From contig CAVVKW010000001.1 in the NCBI GenBank assembly GCA_963749035.1, forward strand, positions 248,001-312,000: DNA of 64,000 nucleotides, written 5' to 3'. Source of the stretch: CAVVKW01 sp963749035. GTDB lineage: Bacteria; Verrucomicrobiota; Verrucomicrobiia; Chthoniobacterales; JAATET01. Every line of letters starts with the position of its first letter. Positions within the stretch are counted from its first letter, which is position 1. The position numbers were made by a program, and so were the translations under genes. This document shows positions 24,594 through 30,961 of this stretch, piece by piece. The notes below the pieces were generated by a model that was not told the origin of the DNA, searched no databases, and saw nothing but the letters and a program-made list of their open reading frames with translations.

Positions 24594-24792
24594 CCGACCC
24601 GACTGGAACGAGATTTGTGTCGTCTGCACGAAATCCACCCGAAGCAATCGAGGCTTTGCCGAACTCACGGTCGACGGAGCACAGATCTTCGTCTGCTGTC
24701 CCGGTTGCATGATCGCCTACGAGGACGCACGGGATCGCTACCTTGCCCGGCGGGAAACGCTCAACCCATCGGACCTCGGCGGGATGCATTGA
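24574..24792 (+). CDS. small TRASH-like Cys protein
   Basis: 72-aa cytosolic-looking protein starting MKKITVDRPDWNEICVVCTK with a second knuckle IFVCCPGCMIAYEDA: the C-x2-C ... CC-x2-C pattern of TRASH/YHS-like metal-binding domains. The longer frame upstream of ATG 24574 has no coding support of its own. Likely a metal chaperone or buffer induced with the 24240 gene. A close structural counterpart is at 34516-34704. Confidence 0.72.
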   Translation: MKKITVDRPDWNEICVVCTKSTRSNRGFAELTVDGAQIFVCCPGCMIAYEDARDRYLARRETLNPSDLGGMH

Positions 24793-24841
24793 ATCAATCG
24801 CGCCGCACGCCCGTTGATTGAAAGGGCTCCGCAACTTTTCC

Positions 24842-24870
24842 GAGGGATTCGGGGCGAAAAGTCGTTCCAC
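24842..24870 (+). promoter_or_regulatory. predicted ECF sigma promoter, PocR/AraC regulator
   Basis: GAGGG (24842-24846), 16-base spacer, CGTTCCAC (24863-24870), then 5 bases to ATG 24876. This site places the activator of the second regulatory tier under the sigma factor. Confidence 0.7.
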
Positions 24871-24875
24871 TGTGC

Positions 24876-25772
24876 ATGCCCCTCCCAAGCGCCAGCGACC
24901 AACACGGGCTCGCCGACGATCTCAGTCGGACGAAAATCTATCGCGACTACGAATCCGCCTTCGAGCGGGCGACCGGCTTGCCTCTCCAGATTCGTTCCCT
25001 TGGTGACGACTGTTCACCGCCCAAGCCAGCACGCGAGGGCGATTTATTTTGCGCCTTGATGGCACGCAACAACCAAGGCTGCGCCGCCTGCCAGCAGATG
25101 CAAAAGCAGCTCGAAGCGGAAGTGGGTTCCGAGCCGACGACGCTCAAATGCTTCGCCGGTCTGTGCGAATCTGCCGTCCCGGTGCGGGTGGGCGAGTCCA
25201 TCGTCGCGTTCCTCCAAACCGGTCAGGTGCTCCTGGAACGACCGGATCGACGGACATTTTCGGCGCTGGCGAAGACGATCCTCTCCTGGGGCACGGAGAT
25301 CGACGTGAAACGCGCCGAGGATGCGTATTTCAATACCCGCGTCATTTCGCCGGAACACTACGAGTCCATCATCGATCTGCTGAAAGTCTTCGCCGTGCAT
25401 TTGTCCGGGTGCGCCGAAGGACTCATGCTCCATCGCGAGCAAGCCGAGCCTGCGCCGGTCGCCCGCGCTCGCCAGTTCATCCTCGAGCGATCCGATGACG
25501 ACCTCTCCCTCACGAAGGTCGCCGAGACCGTCAACACGAGCGCCACCTATTTCAGCGAACTCTTTAAGCGAACGGTCGGCATGAATTTCACGGAATACGT
25601 CTCCCGCGTGCGAATCGAGAAAGCCAAACATTTGCTTATGAATCCGCAACGGCGCATCACCGAAGTCGCCTTCGATGTCGGGTTCCAGTCCCTGTCCCAA
25701 TTCAACCGCGCCTTCAAGCGATACGCGGGAGCCTCGCCCCGTGATTACCGATCCGCGCAGACGGGCGCGTGA
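24876..25772 (+). CDS. PocR-domain AraC-family regulator
   Basis: 298-aa regulator. The N-terminal 190 residues match a PocR sensory domain with six cysteines (C46, C59, C69, C72, C92, C97; FCALM, GCAACQQM, KCFAGLCESAVPV), a possible metal or redox site. The C-terminal 100 residues are an AraC double HTH (LSLTKVAETVNTSATYFSEL; ITEVAFDVGFQSLSQFNRAF). The start codon lies 5 bases after a predicted ECF promoter and no Shine-Dalgarno is visible, suggesting a leaderless message. It is the best candidate to bind the six 21-bp direct-repeat boxes in this island; the 23306 paralogue is the alternative. Confidence 0.88.
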   Translation: MPLPSASDQHGLADDLSRTKIYRDYESAFERATGLPLQIRSLGDDCSPPKPAREGDLFCALMARNNQGCAACQQMQKQLEAEVGSEPTTLKCFAGLCESAVPVRVGESIVAFLQTGQVLLERPDRRTFSALAKTILSWGTEIDVKRAEDAYFNTRVISPEHYESIIDLLKVFAVHLSGCAEGLMLHREQAEPAPVARARQFILERSDDDLSLTKVAETVNTSATYFSELFKRTVGMNFTEYVSRVRIEKAKHLLMNPQRRITEVAFDVGFQSLSQFNRAFKRYAGASPRDYRSAQTGA

Positions 25773-26113
25773 ACCCCTCACGCCAAATGCTCCGACTGGA
25801 GAGCATCGACGGCTTGAGCCTGCGGATTACGGCGACCACGGTTCGCCTCCGCGCGAATGGCCGCGGCACTTACCAAAGCGGGATGCCCAAGACCGACTAC
25901 GTCGCCTTTGCCTCGGCTTGGTTGGAGGCGGACAACCGAGTCTTTCGGCTCGCCAACGGGATGGCGAGCATCCACGGCGAGGGAATCAACCTCGTCACGG
26001 CTGCGTTCGAAGAAATGTCTCCCGAAGAGTGCGCCCCGCCCCATCCGGCCTCCGTATCGCGCAATTTCGCTGAAAACCGAAAAAATGCGCAATCTTTCCG
26101 GGCGGATGCGTAG
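25769..26113 (+). CDS. hypothetical 114-aa protein translationally coupled to the AraC gene
   Basis: GTG at 25769 overlaps the AraC stop codon (GTGA). The product has no recognised family, signal peptide or TM segment; the first 85 residues look like a compact alpha/beta domain (DGLSLRITATTVRLRA, WLEADNRVFRLANG). Codon use is like real genes here. Its last ten codons and its TAG stop coincide with AraC box B, so either the gene ends within its own downstream regulatory site or the true protein is shorter. A weak resemblance in size and style to the 24240 protein is noted without more. Confidence 0.5.
   Translation: MNPSRQMLRLESIDGLSLRITATTVRLRANGRGTYQSGMPKTDYVAFASAWLEADNRVFRLANGMASIHGEGINLVTAAFEEMSPEECAPPHPASVSRNFAENRKNAQSFRADA
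26083..26113 (+). promoter_or_regulatory. AraC-type direct-repeat box B
   Basis: ATGCGCAA at 26085 and ATGCGTAG at 26106, 21 bp apart, with a TCTTTCCGG core; 88 bases upstream of the 26201 gene. Confidence 0.74.
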
Positions 26114-26200
26114 AGGAACTCGACCGAAGAAGCGAGACTCCCGGCAGGGTCGATCAACTTTCGACTCGCAAAAAACCAAATCAACCAACGCAAAAATACC

Positions 26201-26602
26201 ATGAAAAAACGCCTACTCCTCGCCATCGTTTCGGTGGCCGTCACCGTCCTCACCGCGCAGCCCAGCTTTGCCGGCAAGGACTTCCAACAACCCGGCAAGA
26301 TCGTCCTCGATAAGCTCGGAGAGACCACCGCGCTAAAGACCACCAGCGATTGGGAAAACCTCGAGGCTGGCGACATGCTCGTGGCCGACTGTCCGATGAT
26401 GGGCTACGTCACCGTCACCCACGTGAAGAACCCAACCGGCAAAGGCGCGGGCTACTGGGCCAAGCACCAAAAATTTGTCAACCCTGGCTGTGAGATCACC
26501 CTCGCCAAGAGCGAAGACAGCGACGAGGTCCAGGCCACCATGTATTGCCCGGATGCCGGAAAGGAAGTGCCGGTCGAGTGCTCCGTCATGAAGGCGAGCT
26601 GA
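26201..26602 (+). CDS. secreted Cys-containing hypothetical protein
   Basis: 133-aa protein with a signal peptide (MKKRLLLAIVSVAVTVLTAQPSFA) and a mature domain with four cysteines (VADCPMMGY, NPGCEIT, TMYCPDA, VECSVM). The layout resembles the 28849 protein (a thiol motif after '..LEAGDML..' or '..LKPGDSI..'), so the two may be distant relatives. Likely periplasmic metal binding, unproven. It follows AraC box B and is closed by a strong hairpin terminator. Confidence 0.72.
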   Translation: MKKRLLLAIVSVAVTVLTAQPSFAGKDFQQPGKIVLDKLGETTALKTTSDWENLEAGDMLVADCPMMGYVTVTHVKNPTGKGAGYWAKHQKFVNPGCEITLAKSEDSDEVQATMYCPDAGKEVPVECSVMKAS

Positions 26603-26627
26603 TCGCCCGACCCAACCAAGAATCCGC

Positions 26628-26675
26628 GTGGCGCACGCCTGGTCGTTCGACCGGTCCCGTGCGCCACTTTCTTTC
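26628..26675 (+). terminator. Rho-independent terminator
   Basis: A perfect 10-bp stem (GTGGCGCACG 26628-26637, CGTGCGCCAC 26658-26667) followed by TTTCTTTC. It ends the 26201 transcript; the 26701 gene begins 26 bases later and needs read-through or its own promoter. Confidence 0.8.
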
Positions 26676-26700
26676 ACCCCCCCCAGTCTGCAATTTCGAA

Positions 26701-27198
26701 ATGAAAACTTCGCTCCCCTCCTTCAGAACTCTGTTTTTCGTCGCAGCCGTCACCGCGACGACCGCCCTCCACGCCCTCGCTCAATCGACGCACGCCCCGA
26801 CGCTTGGCCCCCGCCCCGCGCGGGCCGGCGATGAAAAAATCGTCCCATCGGGCAACCTCGGATCCCTGCAAATCTTCACGCCGGACCGACAGGTCTACTT
26901 CGAAGCGGGAGAATCCCTCATCTGGGAAAATCCCAACTACCAAATCCGCGCCGCCGGGAGCGAACGCCCGCGCACCGGATACCACCGCCGACCGCTGGTT
27001 CTCGATCCCGGCACCTACGTCGTGACCATTCCCGATCTTCCATGGATCCCAGCGTTCCGCGTGGTCGTCGAGGCGGGACGCGTGACGTCCGTTTGGCTCA
27101 ACGACGCCGACCGCCCGGAATTCACCACCGCCAAGCAGCAGTCTCCGCCACTCGTCCGCGACGCCGACGGCGACCCCATTGGCTACGCCGCCCGGTAA
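26701..27198 (+). CDS. secreted hypothetical protein
   Basis: 165-aa protein starting at ATG 26701 with a signal peptide (FFVAAVTATTALHALA). The mature part appears beta-rich (LQIFTPDRQVYFEAGESLIW; GTYVVTIPDLPWIPAFRVVV) with no cysteine. A longer upstream frame crosses the terminator hairpin and is discarded. No known family recognised. It is placed between the 26201 gene and the Met-rich 27336 gene and probably belongs to the same metal-induced set. Confidence 0.62.
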   Translation: MKTSLPSFRTLFFVAAVTATTALHALAQSTHAPTLGPRPARAGDEKIVPSGNLGSLQIFTPDRQVYFEAGESLIWENPNYQIRAAGSERPRTGYHRRPLVLDPGTYVVTIPDLPWIPAFRVVVEAGRVTSVWLNDADRPEFTTAKQQSPPLVRDADGDPIGYAAR

Positions 27199-27259
27199 AC
27201 CCCGGCGCACCGACGGCAACCGTCCCGATGCGAGCGGGCACGCGGGCTGATCTCCCAAG

Positions 27260-27290
27260 AAACGCGGAGTATTTCCGAGCCGATGCGGAG
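27260..27290 (+). promoter_or_regulatory. AraC-type direct-repeat box C
   Basis: ACGCGGAG at 27262 and ATGCGGAG at 27283, 21 bp apart, with a TATTTCCG core; 46 bases upstream of the Met-rich 27336 gene. Confidence 0.7.
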
Positions 27291-27335
27291 CGCCACTCAC
27301 CGAAGGCCCGTAGGATCGAGGCAACCAACCAAACT

Positions 27336-28340
27336 ATGAAAAGCCATCGAATCCCTCGCCCCGCCTCCGCCCTCCTTGCCTGCACGGTTTTGCTCTCCGG
27401 GCTCGCCGCTCACGCCGCCGATCCCGACGCCATGACGGACCTGCAAAAAATGGCGGCCACCGTCGAAGCCAACGCCGCCACCGACGATCCCGCATCGCCT
27501 CCAGCCGATGCGGCCATGTCCATGGGAGGCACTCCGGATCCCACCGGAATGACGATGGGCGCCGCCGGATCGAAAATGGGGGCCAGCGGATCGATGACTG
27601 ACTCACCGTCCTCGCCCGACATGAAGGGCATGATGGGCGGCATGAAAGGGAAGATGGGCAAAATGAAAATGTCCATGGATGAGATGAAGGGCATGGCCGG
27701 GGACCAGGCGATGAAGGCAAGAATGGAGGGCATGCAATCCATGATGTCCGACATGGAAGGCATGATGGGAAACATGGAGTCCATGATGGGCGGCACGTCC
27801 GACGACGGCGGGATGATGGGAATGATGAAGGGCAAAATGGGCTCCATGATGTCCGGCGGAATGAGTGACGGGAGCAAGGGCATGGGCGGAATGCAGATGA
27901 TGGGCGCCATGGGCGACACGTCCTCGATGAAGTCGGCGTTGCCCGGCTTCCCCGGTGCCTCGCATCTCTACCACGTCGGATCGACCGGATTCTTCCTCGA
28001 TCACGAGGAACACATCACGCTCAGCCCCGAGCAAACGAAGGCTCTCGAGGAAATCGCCGAAAAATCACACCTCGAGCAGGCCGCCACCGACCGCCAGATC
28101 GCCGAAGCCAATCAGACGCTCTTCACCCTCACCGGCGCGGACCAGCCAGACGCCGAAAAGATCGACGCTGGAATCACCAAGATCGAAAACCTCGCCGCCG
28201 CCCGCCGCCGAGCCTTCATCCGGCAGGTCGGCGAAGCCGCCAAACTACTCACCGAAGATCAACGCAAGGTTCTCGTCGGCCAACCCATGCCGGACGCTTC
28301 TACGCCCGCCACGTCGGACAGCGGCATGTCGGATATGTGA
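27336..28340 (+). CDS. secreted Met-rich protein with Spy/CpxP-like C-terminal region
   Basis: 334-aa protein from ATG 27336 (signal MKSHRIPRPASALLACTVLL). Residues about 60-200 are a long Met/Gly/Lys/Ser low-complexity region with dozens of methionines (MKGMMGGMKGKMGKMKMSMD), an expected Cu(I) sponge. The C-terminal 130 residues are helical with ITLSPEQTKALEEIAEKSHL and LLTEDQRKVL, resembling the LTxxQ-type periplasmic metal-resistance fold. The longer upstream frame has no start support. The combination of a methionine sponge and a CpxP/CnrX-like fold suggests periplasmic copper storage or buffering. Confidence 0.75.
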   Translation: MKSHRIPRPASALLACTVLLSGLAAHAADPDAMTDLQKMAATVEANAATDDPASPPADAAMSMGGTPDPTGMTMGAAGSKMGASGSMTDSPSSPDMKGMMGGMKGKMGKMKMSMDEMKGMAGDQAMKARMEGMQSMMSDMEGMMGNMESMMGGTSDDGGMMGMMKGKMGSMMSGGMSDGSKGMGGMQMMGAMGDTSSMKSALPGFPGASHLYHVGSTGFFLDHEEHITLSPEQTKALEEIAEKSHLEQAATDRQIAEANQTLFTLTGADQPDAEKIDAGITKIENLAAARRRAFIRQVGEAAKLLTEDQRKVLVGQPMPDASTPATSDSGMSDM

Positions 28341-28375
28341 AGCACTCCCAATTCACTTCCCCTACCCGAAAGATC

Positions 28376-28555
28376 ATGAACGACCTCGCCTCATCCAAGC
28401 TCGTCATCGCGCTCCTCGCCGCATCCGCGCTCGCGCTCCCCGCCTGCTCCGCCCCGCAACCTGGCGGCACGCACGAAATGGGGCCTCCCGGCCGCTCCGA
28501 GACGATGGCCAACGGATTCATGCTCCAACAAAGCACCGACACCCCACGCTTCTGA
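28376..28555 (+). CDS. small lipoprotein
   Basis: 59-aa product from ATG 28376 with a lipobox (ALPAC) after a hydrophobic segment, and a short mature tail containing HEMGPPG and MANGFMLQ. An alternative GTG at 28337, overlapping the upstream stop, would add 13 residues. Such tiny His/Met lipoproteins recur in this island (compare 16282-16536). Function unknown. Confidence 0.55.
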   Translation: MNDLASSKLVIALLAASALALPACSAPQPGGTHEMGPPGRSETMANGFMLQQSTDTPRF

Positions 28556-28585
28556 TCCCTTGTCGTTTGCAATCGAAGTCTGCAG

Positions 28586-28825
28586 ATGAACATTCCCGCC
28601 GTTCAGATGATTGTGGGGGGTGTCGCAGTCGTCGCCATCGGGTTGTTCGCCGGTGCGGGGCTCGTTTTCATTCTGATCGCGCGCTGGGTGGGATGGCTCG
28701 CCGATGCCCGCCGCAGAATCGCTCGATGGCAAAGCGTGGGCCAAGCGTCGATCCATCCCTCGGCGAAGAAAATGCGGAGTTTTTCCGGCGAGATGCAGAG
28801 CGGCAGGAAGCGTTCACCGCGATGA
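28586..28825 (+). CDS. small one- or two-TM membrane protein
   Basis: 79-aa product whose first 38 residues are strongly hydrophobic (VQMIVGGVAVVAIGLFAG, then LVFILIARWVGWL), followed by a basic tail. The tail coincides with AraC box D (28770-28800), as box B coincides with the end of the 25769 gene. Family unknown; real coding status is likely from the hydrophobic design but not certain. Confidence 0.5.
   Translation: MNIPAVQMIVGGVAVVAIGLFAGAGLVFILIARWVGWLADARRRIARWQSVGQASIHPSAKKMRSFSGEMQSGRKRSPR
28770..28800 (+). promoter_or_regulatory. AraC-type direct-repeat box D
   Basis: ATGCGGAG at 28772 and ATGCAGAG at 28793, 21 bp apart, with the TTTTTCCGGCG core seen again in the 30495 box; about 50 bases upstream of the 28849 gene. 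Confidence 0.74.
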
Positions 28826-28848
28826 TGTCACCAAGCAAAACGACCAAT

Positions 28849-29298
28849 ATGACGATGAATTCCAAACTCCAAATCCGCCGTAAAACCAACCTCCGCTCGG
28901 GATTGGCGCTTGCCTTGATGCTCACCTCCCTGCTGCCCGGCTTGGCGCGCGCGGCGGAGCAGGAAGGAACCCCGAAATCATCGCCCATGCGGCGGATCAC
29001 GACCCAGGCGCAGGCCGAGGCGCTGAAGCCCGGCGACTCCATCGCCATGGTCTGTGCCATGTGCAAAATCGTGACCATCGAGCCGGTGACCGCCGACCAG
29101 ACGCACGTGAAAATGCTGACCATCGGCGAGAAGCTGGCGTGCCCCACCTGCGGGGCCACCGTCGAAGTCGTCGCCACCGGCACGGGCGAAGCCAAGGACG
29201 CCGAAGTCAACTACGTCTGCTCGGAGTGCGGCGACCAGGCGATGTTTGTCACCGCCACCGAGTCCGGCAGCGGCTCCACGCCGAACACGGAAGAATAA
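28849..29298 (+). CDS. secreted double-CxxC protein
   Basis: 149-aa protein with a signal peptide (LALALMLTSLLPGLARA) and two or three thiol knuckles: MVCAMCKIVT, LACPTCGATV and NYVCSECGDQ. This zinc-ribbon-like periplasmic domain probably binds heavy metal. Several in-frame ATG codons (28822, 28849, 28855) precede the signal; 28849 is chosen because the preceding bases resemble leaders of neighbouring genes, but no Shine-Dalgarno decides. AraC box D lies just upstream. Confidence 0.7.
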   Translation: MTMNSKLQIRRKTNLRSGLALALMLTSLLPGLARAAEQEGTPKSSPMRRITTQAQAEALKPGDSIAMVCAMCKIVTIEPVTADQTHVKMLTIGEKLACPTCGATVEVVATGTGEAKDAEVNYVCSECGDQAMFVTATESGSGSTPNTEE

Positions 29299-29355
29299 CG
29301 GAGTCCGCCAACGTCAACCTCCGGCACCGACAACCAGCGAACCCCCCAAAACCAC

Positions 29356-30342
29356 GTGAAAAAGACAATCATCCTCGCCATCACCATCGCTGGTCTCGGA
29401 ATCGGAACTGCCTTCACTCAGGAAACCAAGGTCGATGTCGAAGCGCAAAAACGCATCACCGCCGTCCTCGAAGCGCGGTTGAACGCCCGCAAGGCCCAGA
29501 CCTGGGTGATCGGGAAGGACATTCTCGAACTCCACCAGCGGATGGACAAGAGCCTCGCGCAAATGGTCGACCGCATCGCGGCGCTCAAGGACTCCGTCAG
29601 GTCCTCCCAGCAAATCGGGAATCTCAAGATCGAAATGATCGAAGGACTTCAGGAAGCAATCGAAACGTTTCGCTCCAAGCGGATGGCATTGAGCCGCGAA
29701 CTCCAGTCGGGAGATTCCGCGATCTCTCCGAAAGTGATCAAAGATGAAATCACCCATCTCGATCAACACATGGACGCGCATCTGGATCAAATGCTCAAGC
29801 TCTCCAAATCCTTCGCCCAGAACAACGACGTGAAAAAATACGAAAGCGTGAGCAAGGACGGTGGCGGTGCCGGGGGACACGGCGACACCCCCATTCAAAT
29901 CAATCCCGAATGGGAGCTGAATCTCCGCAATCGCTACCTCAACGAGAAGCAGCGGGAGATCGTGGAAGCAGCACTGGAGAAATCCATCGATCGTTGCGAT
30001 ACCCGGATCCGCGCCATGCGAGCTGACCTGGAACAAAAGGCCCTGACCGATGTCGACCGGGAGATGATCCAGTCGGAACTCGATGTTCACGTTTCCATGC
30101 TCGAACAGCGGGAGCAGCAAATGAAAGATCTGCTCGTCGTCGCAGAGCCCAACACCACGGAGGTCACTCGAAACGAGGCGCAGGCTCTCGAATCAGCCGT
30201 GGACGAACTGATGAACGACGTCCAGCGCGATGTGCGGGCCATCGCTTCCAAACACGCTCAACTCAACGCCGAGCAGCAGCGAATTGCCCAGTTGGAAAGC
30301 ACTCTGGAAGCCCGCAAAAAGTGGCTGGCGGATTATGAGTAG
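29356..30342 (+). CDS. secreted coiled-coil protein of unknown function
   Basis: 328-aa product from GTG 29356 with a signal peptide (KKTIILAITIAGLGIGTAFT). The mature protein is almost entirely helical with heptad-like spacing, in two blocks (about residues 28-165 and 185-328) separated by a Gly/His linker (SKDGGGAGGHGDTPIQ). There is one cysteine (DRCDTR). It has no recognised family; a periplasmic structural or scaffold role is possible. It lies 57 bases after the 28849 gene and probably shares its transcript. Confidence 0.65.
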   Translation: MKKTIILAITIAGLGIGTAFTQETKVDVEAQKRITAVLEARLNARKAQTWVIGKDILELHQRMDKSLAQMVDRIAALKDSVRSSQQIGNLKIEMIEGLQEAIETFRSKRMALSRELQSGDSAISPKVIKDEITHLDQHMDAHLDQMLKLSKSFAQNNDVKKYESVSKDGGGAGGHGDTPIQINPEWELNLRNRYLNEKQREIVEAALEKSIDRCDTRIRAMRADLEQKALTDVDREMIQSELDVHVSMLEQREQQMKDLLVVAEPNTTEVTRNEAQALESAVDELMNDVQRDVRAIASKHAQLNAEQQRIAQLESTLEARKKWLADYE

Positions 30343-30648
30343 AAGGAAACGCCGTAGGGTTCCTCCGGATGGCCAACCGGGCGGCAACCCGTTGCCATCC
30401 GTCACTGGATTCGCTCGCGGCTGAATCACAATTGCCGGTCGTCCAATCAGCCAACTTGACTCGACCGATGCGACTGGCGCGGGCAGCAAAAGAAATGCGG
30501 AGTTTTTCCGGCGCGATGCGTAGCTGATTTTTCCCGTCGCCGCGAGGATTCCGCCATCCCCGCGGGGCAGCGGGCGGAAATCCGACATCGAATCCGTTCC
30601 CGGCGACGCGGGGGAAAAGCATCCACCGAAACCAGAAGGAGACTCCGT
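30343..30648. other. 306-base intergenic region carrying AraC box F
   Basis: No open frame with coding character. The only clear element is the direct-repeat box at 30493-30523; a good Shine-Dalgarno (AGGAG) lies near the end for the 30649 gene. Confidence 0.6.
30493..30523 (+). promoter_or_regulatory. AraC-type direct-repeat box F
   Basis: ATGCGGAG at 30495 and ATGCGTAG at 30516, 21 bp apart, with a TTTTTCCGGCG core: the closest to consensus of the six. It precedes the electron-transfer operon by about 125 bases. Confidence 0.78.
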
Positions 30649-30951
30649 ATGAAAACGACCCATTTGCTGGCCATGGTCGTGGCCGCCTCCCAGACCCTGG
30701 CCGCGCTCCGAGCGCAGGAGGATGGCGGGATGAAGGCGATGGACAAGCGGGAGCACCGCGACCTGATGCCGACCCACGTCATGATGCAGGAGATGCAGGC
30801 GACGCAGGACGCCGAAATCGACAAGCTGCTCGCCGAGATGAACGCCGCCACCGGCGAGGAAAAGGTGGAGGCCCTCGCGGCGGTCGTGAACAAGCTCTTC
30901 GAGCAACGCAAGGCGATGCACGCCAAAATGGGCGCCTTGCTCGACCACTAA
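30649..30951 (+). CDS. small secreted Met/His helical protein
   Basis: 100-aa protein with a signal peptide (MKTTHLLAMVVAASQTLAAL), then a helical region with Met/His clusters (DLMPTHVMMQEMQATQ; KAMHAKMGALLDH). AGGAG lies at a normal distance from the ATG. It is the first gene of the operon that encodes the flavoprotein, cytochrome b and heptaheme cytochrome, 10 bases before the next start. Probably a periplasmic copper-binding accessory. Confidence 0.75.
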   Translation: MKTTHLLAMVVAASQTLAALRAQEDGGMKAMDKREHRDLMPTHVMMQEMQATQDAEIDKLLAEMNAATGEEKVEALAAVVNKLFEQRKAMHAKMGALLDH

Positions 30952-30961
30952 CTCCCGACCG

